Shown here: piece after piece, positions 1 through 6,961 of the stretch
How positions within the stretch are numbered: position 1 is the first letter of the stretch
Layout: every line of letters starts with the position of its first letter
Notes under the pieces: model-generated
Databases searched by the model: none
Told to the model about the DNA's origin: nothing
What the model saw: only the letters and a program-made list of their open reading frames with translations
Source: a virus
DNA length: 64,000 bases
Direction: 5' to 3' (one strand)
IMG/VR virus record: IMGVR_UViG_3300012928_000001
Coordinates: 1 to 64,000 of that record
Made by a program: the position numbers and the translations under genes

Positions 1-18
1 CACCGAGAACACCCCATC

Positions 19-348
19 ATGAGCCTCAACGACGACAACTTCACCCCCCGCTACTTGCTGCGCATCGCCTTCACGGCCGTGTGCATCCTCGGCCTGATCG
101 GCCTCACCACCGCAGCGTTCGGCTCATGTCGCGTCGTCGACACGGCCGTGCAGCGCAAGGTCTTTGAGAACTCGCATCAGTACCAAGAGAGCGCCAACGA
201 ACAGGTCCGCTTGCTCGAAGCGAGTCTCATCGAGATCGACGCCCAACTCTCCAACCCCAACCTGAGCGAGGACACTCGAACCTCGCTCTCGATCCAACGC
301 TCAACCGTCAACGCTCAACTACAGGCCGCCAAGGCCAAGACCCGATGA
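19..348 (+). CDS. Membrane-anchored coiled-coil protein (possible inner-membrane spanin)
   Basis: 109 residues. Residues 14-33 form one hydrophobic segment. The remaining ~70 residues are rich in Glu, Gln and Leu with heptad-like spacing and read as a coiled coil. Its stop overlaps the start of the following lipoprotein gene by 4 bases (ATGA). A membrane helix plus coiled coil followed directly by an outer-membrane-type lipoprotein is the layout of i-spanin/o-spanin lysis pairs. That role is inferred from shape and context only; no family signature is visible. Confidence 0.75.
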   Translation: MSLNDDNFTPRYLLRIAFTAVCILGLIGLTTAAFGSCRVVDTAVQRKVFENSHQYQESANEQVRLLEASLIEIDAQLSNPNLSEDTRTSLSIQRSTVNAQLQAAKAKTR

Positions 349-929
349 GAACGTCCATGCACCGCAAGCCCACCTACACCCTCGCCGCCGTCGCCCTGAC
401 CACGGCTTTCGCCTCCATCCTCGCCTGCGATCCCAGCCCCAGCGCCGAGCAGGCCGACCGCAAGGCCGTCGCCAACCAGCAGGCCCAGTACGCCAAGGGT
501 CAACCCGTCCCCGCCTTCGACTGGTCCCTCGAACGCGAGCTCGTGATCCAGCTGTACAACGCCCGCAACCGCAAGGTCGCCACGCACAGCGTGTGGCGCA
601 GCGACACCGGCGTCATCGAGGGCGACTGCCCCAGCATCGGCTACGGCATCCCCTACGACACGAGCCTCACCAACCCGCTCGCGCCCTCGGTCCACGGGGG
701 AGCGAGCGCGCCCGCGGCCGTTGCCCTCGGGCAGGCCGAGCCCAACGGCGTGTTCGCGTCGACGAACACCTCCGCGACCTTCGTCACCTGCGCGGGTCCG
801 GGAGGCACCATCGCCCCGGTCTACGTCGAGTCGAAGGTCACGGTCTACCCGGGCCCCGTCTCGATCGACCACGACACCAACCGCGTCACCCCGGTCGGCC
901 CCTCGGCGGTCTCGATCTCGCTGGACTGA
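345..929 (+). CDS. Lipoprotein of unknown function (possible outer-membrane spanin partner)
   Basis: 194 residues. The N-terminus is a lipoprotein signal: basic MRTSMHRK, a hydrophobic stretch, then ILAC with Cys28 as the likely lipidated residue. The mature part starts with a charged Gln/Ala-rich stretch, then a beta-rich region with three further Cys (C28, one near residue 93, one near 148). No known domain recognised. It is longer than typical o-spanins, so the spanin idea rests mainly on the overlap with the preceding membrane coiled-coil gene. Confidence 0.8.
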   Translation: MRTSMHRKPTYTLAAVALTTAFASILACDPSPSAEQADRKAVANQQAQYAKGQPVPAFDWSLERELVIQLYNARNRKVATHSVWRSDTGVIEGDCPSIGYGIPYDTSLTNPLAPSVHGGASAPAAVALGQAEPNGVFASTNTSATFVTCAGPGGTIAPVYVESKVTVYPGPVSIDHDTNRVTPVGPSAVSISLD

Positions 930-1606
930 TGGACTACATCGCAAGCATGCGATTGGGCGCCGCGGAGTTCCGTGGCGCCTTTTTGCTTTCCAAAAATGAG
1001 CTGGCCGCACTCCTCTCGACGGCCGGACCCAAGCGAGCGCGTCCCGATGAGCGCACGCTTTGGATGTGCTGGGCCGAGCGAGAGGTCATCGCTTCGGATC
1101 GGACCATCATCATCCGCGCGTCGATGCTTCCGCGCGTCGACGTCGAGACCCCGATCAAGCCAAGCCCCGTGCTGGCCGAGGAACTCAAAGCCGCGGCCAA
1201 GGGCGCCAAGGCTTCGCACACCATCGTCATCGCCCGCGGGGTCGCACACACCATCATCGCCGTGGTCGAGACCGCGGCGCTACTGATCGATCGAGACAAC
1301 GACTCCGCGCACACGCTCGAAGACATGGTGCACGTGGATCTACTCCCGCCCGATGGTCTCGTCACGAGCCCGGACCGCATCCGCGCCGAGCTCGAAGGCG
1401 ACCCCGAGCAACCCCCGGCCAGTCACTTCGCGTGGTCGCTCCGCTACACGTCGACGCTGGAGAAGGTGGCCAAGGTCGCGGGCAAGGGCGAGAGCCTCGT
1501 GGTGTGGCCGCCCCTCGGCTCGGGGCCGTTCGTCGTCTCGGTCACCGTCGACGACTCGACCGCGTGGCAAGTCGCCATGATGCCGATGGATGCGGCCGAT
1601 GGCTGA
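929..1606 (+). CDS. Weakly sliding-clamp-like protein
   Basis: 225 residues from ATG 929, which overlaps the previous stop (TGATG). The C-terminal end, with FVVSVTVDD then a short strand and MMPMD, resembles the last strands of bacterial DNA polymerase III beta clamps, which end in a VMPM-type motif. The N-terminal FLLSKNELAALLSTAG also resembles the first helix of a clamp domain. The length would be about two clamp domains rather than three. No canonical Shine-Dalgarno is seen. A strong terminator-like hairpin lies inside the first 55 bases, so the true start may be downstream (for example TTG 983). Clamp assignment is tentative. Confidence 0.55.
   Translation: MDYIASMRLGAAEFRGAFLLSKNELAALLSTAGPKRARPDERTLWMCWAEREVIASDRTIIIRASMLPRVDVETPIKPSPVLAEELKAAAKGAKASHTIVIARGVAHTIIAVVETAALLIDRDNDSAHTLEDMVHVDLLPPDGLVTSPDRIRAELEGDPEQPPASHFAWSLRYTSTLEKVAKVAGKGESLVVWPPLGSGPFVVSVTVDDSTAWQVAMMPMDAADG
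956..984 (+). terminator. Intrinsic terminator for the lipoprotein gene
   Basis: GGCGCCGCGGA pairs with TCCGTGGCGCC (one G-U pair), followed by TTTTT. It lies 27 bases after the lipoprotein stop but inside the next reading frame. Confidence 0.65.
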
Positions 1607-1874
1607 GCTCAGCGGGGACAAGGCGATCACGATCATGGAAGTGCACACCCGCGGCTACACTTCGGAGTCCTGGGAGTGGCGAGATCAGCTGCGCGATGAG
1701 GGCTGGATTTTTTACGACGGGTTTGACCGGCAGTTCAAACTGACCGAGCTTTCGCTCTCCATGCTCGACGGGATCGAGACCATCGCGGTGATCCGACTCG
1801 ACGATCTGCGCGCCCGCGATGGCCCCTTGGACGAAAAAGGGCGAGCCCGCTTTGCGGGCTTCTACGGTGGGTAG
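1599..1874 (+). CDS. Small winged-helix-like protein (paralogue family)
   Basis: 91 residues from ATG 1599, overlapping the previous gene by 8 bases; an in-frame ATG at 1590 would add three residues. The segment FKLTELSLSMLDGIETIAVIRL matches the wing-plus-last-helix signature shared by about 20 small proteins at 14-35 kb (aromatic/basic-x-LTE, then ETIxAIR). The last ~20 codons overlap a 7-bp GC hairpin (1844-1860). Function unknown; the fold is inferred from the pattern. Confidence 0.7.
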   Translation: MAELSGDKAITIMEVHTRGYTSESWEWRDQLRDEGWIFYDGFDRQFKLTELSLSMLDGIETIAVIRLDDLRARDGPLDEKGRARFAGFYGG

Positions 1875-1895
1875 CGCGTTCAGCGCTTGTCAAGC

Positions 1896-1930
1896 AAGAT
1901 CGTACCTGGCACGCCAGGACGATCTTTTTT
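1896..1930 (+). terminator. Intrinsic terminator
   Basis: Two nested stems, AAGATCG/CGATCTT enclosing CCTGG/CCAGG, followed by T6. It separates the upstream genes from the first class A promoter. Confidence 0.85.
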
Positions 1931-1951
1931 CGATTTTTGCCAGAAAAGCGC

Positions 1952-2028
1952 TTGCACAGCCTGCACAACTTCGAGTAAGGTTCTTTCACCGGGCGAGAGA
2001 GACCGCCCGCAAGAAAGCAGACAGAACG
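1952..2028 (+). promoter_or_regulatory. Class A promoter and hairpin leader, copy 1
   Basis: -35-like TTGCAC 1952-1957, 18-nt spacer carrying a TGCACA direct repeat, -10-like TAAGGT 1976-1981. Leader hairpin CGGGCG/CGCCCG around an AGAGAGAC loop, then AAGAAAGCAGACA. No Shine-Dalgarno before ATG 2029. Confidence 0.85.
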
Positions 2029-3189
2029 ATGACCACCGACTCCAAGCTCACCGCCACCGCCCCCAACTTCACCAAGATCGACGACGTCTACTACTGCGCC
2101 GACGCCTACCGCATCGAGCCCTACTACACCAAATCGGGCAAGATCGGCGGTCGCAACCTCTTCGCCCTCACCGACGGCAAGGTCGCCCACGTGGGTTGGT
2201 ACCGCCGGCTCTCTCACGCCAAGACCGCGGCGCACACGCACTGGGTCAACGCTGGCTCGCCCGCCATCGACTTTGACATGCCCGTCAAGATCATCACGGA
2301 GATGACCCCGGTCGACCCCGAGCGCGAGGGCTGGGGCGCCGTGTCCAAGCGCGAGGGCTTGGGCATCGGCCCCGCGAGCACCGGCGACACGATCGAGCTG
2401 CTCACCCCCGCCCCGACCCCCGAGACCGACGAGGAGATTCTGGCCCGGCTCACCGCCCGCTTTGCCGCGATGTCCAACCTGGTCGACTGCATCATCACCG
2501 GGGCCGTTCGCTCCCTGATCATCACCGGCCCCGGCGGCGTCGGCAAAACCTACCCCACTGAGGCCGCCTGTCACGAAGCCATCGACGCCGGGGTGCTCCC
2601 CGCCTTTCAAAAGGTCTCGGGCACCATCTCCGCGAGCAAGCTCTTTCAGGCCCTGCACAACGTCAAGGATGGTGGCGTCCTACTGCTCGACGACGCCGAT
2701 CGGATTTTCGAGGACATCGACGCGCTGAACCTGCTCAAGGCCGCGCTCGACACGTCCAAGGTGCGCACCATCTCGTGGCTGAAAAACTCTAAGTGGCTCG
2801 AAAACGAGGGCATCCCGGCTCAGTTCAACTTTGACGGACAGGTCATTTTCATCAGTAACATCGACTTCCGCCGCGAGCAGTCGCGGACCACGAAGATCGC
2901 CCCCCACCTGAAAGCGCTCGTGAGCCGCTCGCTACTCCTCGACTTGGAAATGTCGAGCCAGCGTGACCTGCTCGTGCGGATCGAAGACATGGTCATCAAT
3001 CAAGGGATGCTCGATGACATGGGAGTCGACAAGGACGGCGCCCGCGAGATCGTCGACTTCATGAAAAAGCACGCCGATAGCTTCCACTCCCTGACCTTGC
3101 GCGAGGCGGTGAAGATCGCCCAGCTGCGCAACGCGGCTCCCTCGTTCTGGTGCGAGATGGCCATGAACACCGTCGCCGGCAAGCGCTAG
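2029..3189 (+). CDS. AAA-family ATPase
   Basis: 386 residues. A P-loop NTPase core occupies the middle: Walker A GPGGVGKT at residues 167-174 and Walker B GVLLLDDAD at 216-224, followed by a sensor-like FISNID strand and a helical C-terminal lid. The first ~150 residues are a separate beta-rich domain ending in a Pro/Thr linker. Phage ATPases of this type often act in DNA replication or recombination, for example as helicase loaders, but nothing here fixes the substrate. ATG 2029 is chosen because every class A leader ends immediately before its ATG. It is first in its transcript, followed by a ribozyme and a small basic protein. Confidence 0.92.
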   Translation: MTTDSKLTATAPNFTKIDDVYYCADAYRIEPYYTKSGKIGGRNLFALTDGKVAHVGWYRRLSHAKTAAHTHWVNAGSPAIDFDMPVKIITEMTPVDPEREGWGAVSKREGLGIGPASTGDTIELLTPAPTPETDEEILARLTARFAAMSNLVDCIITGAVRSLIITGPGGVGKTYPTEAACHEAIDAGVLPAFQKVSGTISASKLFQALHNVKDGGVLLLDDADRIFEDIDALNLLKAALDTSKVRTISWLKNSKWLENEGIPAQFNFDGQVIFISNIDFRREQSRTTKIAPHLKALVSRSLLLDLEMSSQRDLLVRIEDMVINQGMLDDMGVDKDGAREIVDFMKKHADSFHSLTLREAVKIAQLRNAAPSFWCEMAMNTVAGKR

Positions 3190-3196
3190 CACCCAC

Positions 3197-3217
3197 GGGG
3201 AGGGCCCAGCCCTCCCC
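3197..3217 (+). promoter_or_regulatory. Perfect 9-bp hairpin directly upstream of the ribozyme
   Basis: GGGGAGGGC pairs with GCCCTCCCC around CCA. There is no T-run, so it is not an ordinary terminator. After ribozyme cleavage it would cap the 3' end of the ATPase mRNA. Confidence 0.75.
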
Positions 3218-3218
3218 C

Positions 3219-3277
3219 GGCGTCCGCCCCTGTTGCCGGGGCGCTGACGAGGGCCCGCAAGGCAGGGCCGAAACGCC
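3219..3277 (+). ncRNA. Hammerhead ribozyme 1
   Basis: All hammerhead parts are present in order. Stem III GGCGU (3219-3223) pairs with ACGCC (3273-3277). The cleavage nucleotide is C3224, after GU. Stem I CGCCCC (3225-3230) pairs with GGGGCG (3238-3243). The core is CTGACGA (3244-3250). Stem II is GGGCCC/GGGCC with a GCAAGGCA loop and one unpaired G. The second core strand GAAA is at 3270-3273. Predicted cleavage after 3224 would split the ATPase mRNA from the small basic-protein mRNA. A second copy at 7546 differs in stem III by compensating changes. Confidence 0.88.
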
Positions 3278-3291
3278 AAAGGAGAGAGACC

Positions 3292-3498
3292 ATGTCCCGC
3301 AACCGCAATCACGATCAGTCTTCCCCCCGAGCCCGAGCAAAGACCCGCGCCATGATGCGCAAGGCGTGGCGAGCCCGCCGCGAGGCCAAGCGAGCCCGCG
3401 CGGCCGGCCACAACTTCGACGCGGCGCAAGCCGAGATCCGGGCCGCCAAGCTCGACCCCGACGGCGCCCCGACCTTGCTCCCCGCTCCCGCGATCTGA
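3292..3498 (+). CDS. Small highly basic protein
   Basis: 68 residues, with about 20 Arg/Lys in the first 45 (RARAKTRAMMRKAWRARR and onward), then a neutral tail. It looks nucleic-acid binding, but no family is recognised. It has one of the few clear Shine-Dalgarno sites in this region (AAGGAGAG, 8 bases before ATG). The 5' end of its mRNA is expected to be made by the upstream hammerhead ribozyme. Confidence 0.8.
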   Translation: MSRNRNHDQSSPRARAKTRAMMRKAWRARREAKRARAAGHNFDAAQAEIRAAKLDPDGAPTLLPAPAI

Positions 3499-3508
3499 CA
3501 CGATCGTC

Positions 3509-3543
3509 TGTGACTCGCACCCGTGTTTGGCCTACGGTAACGC
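3509..3543 (+). promoter_or_regulatory. Class B leaderless promoter, copy 1
   Basis: TGTGAC 3509-3514, 18-nt spacer, TACGGT 3533-3538, then 5 bases to ATG 3544. Confidence 0.85.
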
Positions 3544-4461
3544 ATGACGCAACCGAACGCATGGACATGGGGCGGGCTCGAAGTTCACTACACAAAGGAC
3601 AACTTGCCCGGCGTGCTCCTGAACGCACTCGCGGTCAAGATCCAGATCAACGCGAGCACGCTCCGCGGGCGATGGCGACGAAGCTTCGCCGCGACGGATG
3701 ACAGCTTGCCGACCGAGTCCAAGACGCCATATCGCACCGTCGTGACCGAGTCGATCGCCGAGACGATCGCCACGGAGTACAACACCGACAACCCCAAGAT
3801 CGCGGCGAGCTTGCGATCGTTGGCCCGCGACCTGTCGGGCCTGTCCGTCATCGCCAAAGCGGGGGTCCAAGTCCCGCCGATCCAAGCCCCGCCGATCCAA
3901 GCCCCGCCGGCCGTGCCCCCGCTCCCCGGCGAGCCCAAGGTCGACCCCTTCGAGCCGGGGCCAACCCCCAGCTTCGATCCCCTCCCGCCTATCGACCGCT
4001 TGGGCCGGCTCCCGCGTCTCTCGCCCGGCCTCCCCCCGGTGCTTCGGACCACGCTCAAAGACACGCTCCGCGAGCTGCTCGCCGAGATGCTGCCCGAGGC
4101 CCTGCACCGCGCCGTGCACGGCCTGAGCGTGAACCTGGGAGACGACGATCTCGGGACGCTCCGGCGGATCGTCCGTGAAGAGCTCGCCGCCGCCCACGGC
4201 CTCGCGGACTACCCCGCCTGGGTGATCGAGGCCGAGCCCCGGTACATCGCGGGCGAGCTCGGGACCTACGCCGCGATCGCGTCCGCCTACGCCGTGCCGC
4301 TCGTCGACGTCGAGGAAGTCGGGCGCGCCCGCTCGTGGCACCGCCGGCAGACCGAGCACGCCCGCGCCAAGCTGGCCGAGGCCCACGCCCGCGCCCGCAA
4401 GGCCGCCGCCGAGACCCCGGCGCCCAAGCCCGCCCCCGGCGTCACCATCGGGCGCTCATGA
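3544..4461 (+). CDS. Unknown protein with terminase-small-subunit-like C-terminal module
   Basis: 305 residues. An N-terminal ~95-residue domain is followed by a Pro-rich linker (~100-160) with a repeated PPIQA unit, a helical region (LRELLAEMLPEAL), and a C-terminal helical module. That module (PAWVIEAEPRYIAGELG, then a run of helices ending in Arg/Ala repeats) is clearly related to the PAWVLEGEAKYLRGELS segment of the terminase-small-subunit-like protein at 18.2 kb. It therefore probably carries the same helix-turn-helix-like DNA-binding unit. Function unknown. Translation should be leaderless. The stop overlaps the next start (ATGA). Confidence 0.85.
   Translation: MTQPNAWTWGGLEVHYTKDNLPGVLLNALAVKIQINASTLRGRWRRSFAATDDSLPTESKTPYRTVVTESIAETIATEYNTDNPKIAASLRSLARDLSGLSVIAKAGVQVPPIQAPPIQAPPAVPPLPGEPKVDPFEPGPTPSFDPLPPIDRLGRLPRLSPGLPPVLRTTLKDTLRELLAEMLPEALHRAVHGLSVNLGDDDLGTLRRIVREELAAAHGLADYPAWVIEAEPRYIAGELGTYAAIASAYAVPLVDVEEVGRARSWHRRQTEHARAKLAEAHARARKAAAETPAPKPAPGVTIGRS
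3877..3906 (+). repeat. 15-bp tandem repeat, 2 copies
   Basis: CCGATCCAAGCCCCG occurs twice head to tail, encoding the repeated PIQAP unit in the Pro-rich linker. Confidence 0.95.
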
Positions 4462-4946
4462 GCTTGCGAGGGAAGCTCGAAGCGCTTGCGCGGGTGCTCC
4501 CCCGTCGACAGGTACACGTCGACGGGGAGCTTTACCTTGACCGCTATTACCTGTGGGGCCGGCCGCCCAATCAGGATGGGTGGGATGGGTTGATCGTCCC
4601 GCGCTTGCGCTTGCTCCCGACGGCCTACCTGCATCACTTCCATCGCCCCGACGGTGATCGGCTTTGCCACAATCACCCGTGGCACGCGATGGGCCGAGTC
4701 CTCGCCGGCCACTACACAGAGCAGCGCTATGCAGGGCATCCCGCCGATGGTGTGCCTACTGGGTTGATCAAGCGCGAGCCGGGAGAGTGGTACGGGATCA
4801 CGCCGGACACCTTCCATCGCCTCGCCCGAGTCAGCGAGGGCGGCGCGTGGACCCTGTTCATCATCATCGGGGACAAGCTCCAGTCGTGGGGCTACTGGGA
4901 TCCGGTCGGAAAGTTGTTCATCCCGTGGCGCGAGCGCTGCCACTGA
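4458..4946 (+). CDS. Cupin-like metal-binding protein
   Basis: 162 residues. The core has spaced histidines typical of a cupin barrel: HHFHRPD, then CHNHPWHAM, a Glu (GHYTEQRY), and later TPDTFHRLARV, followed by final strands. These His/Glu residues could hold one metal ion. The length fits a single cupin domain. Substrate is unknown; phage cupins of this kind are usually annotated as hypothetical metal-binding proteins. The start is set by the ATGA overlap with the preceding gene. A very strong terminator follows. Confidence 0.8.
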   Translation: MSLRGKLEALARVLPRRQVHVDGELYLDRYYLWGRPPNQDGWDGLIVPRLRLLPTAYLHHFHRPDGDRLCHNHPWHAMGRVLAGHYTEQRYAGHPADGVPTGLIKREPGEWYGITPDTFHRLARVSEGGAWTLFIIIGDKLQSWGYWDPVGKLFIPWRERCH

Positions 4947-4970
4947 GCCCCAGGGCGCACACCATCTCGG

Positions 4971-5007
4971 AAGATCGGTCAAGAGAAATCTTGACCGATC
5001 TTTTTTT
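4971..5007 (+). terminator. Strong intrinsic terminator
   Basis: Perfect 14-bp stem AAGATCGGTCAAGA/TCTTGACCGATCTT with a GAAA tetraloop and seven Ts. Confidence 0.97.
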
Positions 5008-5028
5008 CGAAAAATCGCCAGATACCGC

Positions 5029-5106
5029 TTGCACAGCCTGCACAACTTCGACTATATACGTCTGGCGGGGGCGAGAGAGACCGCCCCCGAGAAAGCAGAC
5101 AAGATC
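5029..5106 (+). promoter_or_regulatory. Class A promoter and leader, copy 2
   Basis: TTGCAC 5029-5034; strong -10 TATATA 5053-5058. Longer leader stem CGGGGGCG/CGCCCCCG. Copies 2 and 15 alone have a TATATA-type -10. Confidence 0.85.
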
Positions 5107-5400
5107 ATGGCCCGCAAGTTCACCAAAGACCCCGCCCTTACCGCTCGCGTCACCGGCACCATCAAGCTCCAGGCCATCGGAGAGACCAGCGCCATCCCCG
5201 CGGGTGACCTCAAGCCGGGTGACGTCACGATCTGGAACTTTGGCGGACAGAACACCGTGGTGCGCATCGACCGCGAGACCGCGAAAACCGTGTGGATCAC
5301 GTTCTCCTATTACTGCAACGTCAACAAAGAGGTTGTGGTGTCGAGCAAGCCGCGCCGCCTCAAAAAGGATCGTCTGGTCGGATTCAAGACCTGGCACTGA
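5107..5400 (+). CDS. Small unknown protein
   Basis: 97 residues, no family recognised. Basic and beta-rich: a short basic start (MARKFTK), LKPGDVTIWNFGGQNTVVRI, then a C-terminal Lys/Arg cluster (KPRRLKKDR). The GDVxxWxxGG pattern suggests a small barrel. First gene of a two-gene class A unit. Confidence 0.8.
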   Translation: MARKFTKDPALTARVTGTIKLQAIGETSAIPAGDLKPGDVTIWNFGGQNTVVRIDRETAKTVWITFSYYCNVNKEVVVSSKPRRLKKDRLVGFKTWH

Positions 5401-5423
5401 TCGAAGGGAAGGGACAAAAGACC

Positions 5424-5690
5424 ATGACCGCCAACACCGCCAAGATCATTAAGCGCCACTCCCGCAAGATCCTCGACGCCCTCACCGGCTGGCGCGAGGA
5501 TGCGGCCCGGCATGGCTACCCTAGCACCGGGATCGACCCGGAGCGGCGCGCGGTGATCGTGCTCGTGCGCGATGGTCGCCGCTACAGCGCGATCCCCCAA
5601 TACCGCACTGAGCCCGTGGGTGCTGAGATCGACTGCACTACTGGCCTCATGGCCGACTATGACTGGGCGGTGGTCGCGCAAGTCGCTTGA
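5424..5690 (+). CDS. Small unknown protein
   Basis: 88 residues. Basic N-terminal helix (IIKRHSRKILDALTGWREDAARHG), then a short beta region. Not recognised. It lies 23 bases after the previous gene, with a GGGAAGGGA purine run as possible ribosome site. Confidence 0.75.
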   Translation: MTANTAKIIKRHSRKILDALTGWREDAARHGYPSTGIDPERRAVIVLVRDGRRYSAIPQYRTEPVGAEIDCTTGLMADYDWAVVAQVA

Positions 5691-5723
5691 TCAAGATTTT
5701 TTCGAAAAATCGCCAGATACCAC

Positions 5724-5800
5724 TTGCACAGCCTGCACAACTTAGACTAGAGTACTTTCACCGGGCGAGAGAGACCGCCCGCGAGAAAGCAGACAGAACG
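5724..5800 (+). promoter_or_regulatory. Class A promoter and leader, copy 3
   Basis: TTGCAC 5724-5729; TAGAGT 5748-5753; leader hairpin CGGGCG/CGCCCG. Confidence 0.85.
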
Positions 5801-6583
5801 ATGACCACCGAGACTTTCATCCGCGCCAACCCCACCCGCCTCCCCTCCGGTTACTGGGGCGTCAAAGGCACCGGCCGTATTCCCGCGCTGAATGAGCCTG
5901 TTCGCGTCCAGACGCGTGGTGGAAAGACCTGGTACGCGCAGATCACGAGCAAGCCGCAGGTCACGGCTTGGGGCTGGCGCGCGAGCAGCGAGAGCATGAG
6001 CAAGGCCGACGCGCAGTCTTACGTGCGCAAGCTCCGCAACCGCCCCGTGATCCCCATGACTTGGCCCGAGGACCCCACGCCCGAGCCCGCTCCCGAGCGC
6101 AAGCCGGACGCGAACGGCTTCTATCCTGCGCCCCCGGCCAACGGTCGACCCAAGTGGGAGCCCATGACCCCCGCCGTGCACGGTGAGCCCGTGTGGTCCG
6201 GCGAGTGGTCCACGCTCACGCTCAACCGCTCCGGCAAGTTTGATCTGTCGGTGTTCGGGGACACGCACTGCGGGCTTGCCGACCGAGACGGTAACGTCCC
6301 CTGCACGTACGCGCTCACGCTCGTTTGCGAGGCTAGCGGCCTGGATAAGGACGGTTTCCTGGTCGAGCAGGTCGGGATCGATCGGTTCTTTAACGAGGAT
6401 CTCGGCCCCGTGGGTGTGAGCTGCGAACTGCTCGCCCTGAACTGTGCGCGCGAGCTGTACCGCAAGATTCGCCGCGAAAACCCCCACGTCAAGATCAAGG
6501 GCCTGCGTCTCACCATCGCCCCGACCCCCGAGGGTATGCAGGGCGCCGCGGACATGACTTTCGCGTGGGGGGAGGGGCTCTAG
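5801..6583 (+). CDS. Unknown two-domain protein, faint T-fold (QueD-like) pattern
   Basis: 260 residues. Residues 1-90 form a basic beta-rich domain (RTRGGKTWYAQITS). A Pro-rich linker covers ~90-125. The C-terminal half has a conserved-looking order: YALTLVCEASGLDKDGFLVEQ, SCELLALNCARELYRKI, then IKGLRLTIAP. This order (strand, D-x-x-G-F/M-V-D, then a PTxENLA-like helix, then a strand) recalls 6-pyruvoyl-tetrahydropterin synthase/QueD folds, but the zinc-binding His triad is not evident. Treat as unknown; the resemblance is weak. Confidence 0.7.
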   Translation: MTTETFIRANPTRLPSGYWGVKGTGRIPALNEPVRVQTRGGKTWYAQITSKPQVTAWGWRASSESMSKADAQSYVRKLRNRPVIPMTWPEDPTPEPAPERKPDANGFYPAPPANGRPKWEPMTPAVHGEPVWSGEWSTLTLNRSGKFDLSVFGDTHCGLADRDGNVPCTYALTLVCEASGLDKDGFLVEQVGIDRFFNEDLGPVGVSCELLALNCARELYRKIRRENPHVKIKGLRLTIAPTPEGMQGAADMTFAWGEGL

Positions 6584-6617
6584 CCCGTCCAGGGCTCGCG
6601 CCCGTTCTGCGCCAATC

Positions 6618-6649
6618 TGAGGGCCCCAAACGGGGCCCTCATTTTTTTT
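6618..6649 (+). terminator. Intrinsic terminator
   Basis: TGAGGGCCCC/GGGGCCCTCA perfect stem around AAAC, then T8. Confidence 0.97.
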
Positions 6650-6670
6650 CAAAAATCTGGCGTTTACCCC

Positions 6671-6749
6671 TTGCACAACCTGCACAACTTAGACTAGAGT
6701 ACTTTCACCGGGGGCGAGAGAGACTGCTCCCAAGAAAGCAGACAAGATC
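6671..6749 (+). promoter_or_regulatory. Class A promoter and leader, copy 4
   Basis: TTGCAC 6671-6676; TAGAGT 6695-6700. Leader stem variant GGGGGC/GCTCCC, holding by G-U pairing; loop ends ACT instead of ACC. Confidence 0.85.
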
Positions 6750-6959
6750 ATGACCGCCGCCGACATCGCCATCAAGCTTACCCGCGAGCAACACATCATC
6801 CTCCGTGACTGCACCCACGGCCACACCCGCGAGCTTTCCCGCCTCCCCGCGCCCCTGATCGGGCTGCGCGATTACAAGCTGGCCCTGACTGACCGCGCGT
6901 TCGCGGTCGCCGCGTGCGGCGCGTTCCTGCATGAGGACATTTACTCGGTGGGGAACTGA
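6750..6959 (+). CDS. Small unknown protein
   Basis: 69 residues, mostly helical by composition (DIAIKLTREQHIILRDC, then LALTDRAFAVAACGAFL). Not recognised. Overlap-free 2-base gap to the next gene indicates one transcript. Confidence 0.78.
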   Translation: MTAADIAIKLTREQHIILRDCTHGHTRELSRLPAPLIGLRDYKLALTDRAFAVAACGAFLHEDIYSVGN

Positions 6960-6961
6960 GC

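Noticed and set aside
1840-1862. GC hairpin AGCCCGC/GCGGGCT as a terminator
   Set aside because: It lacks a T-run and is inside coding sequence; a much better terminator lies at 1896-1930.
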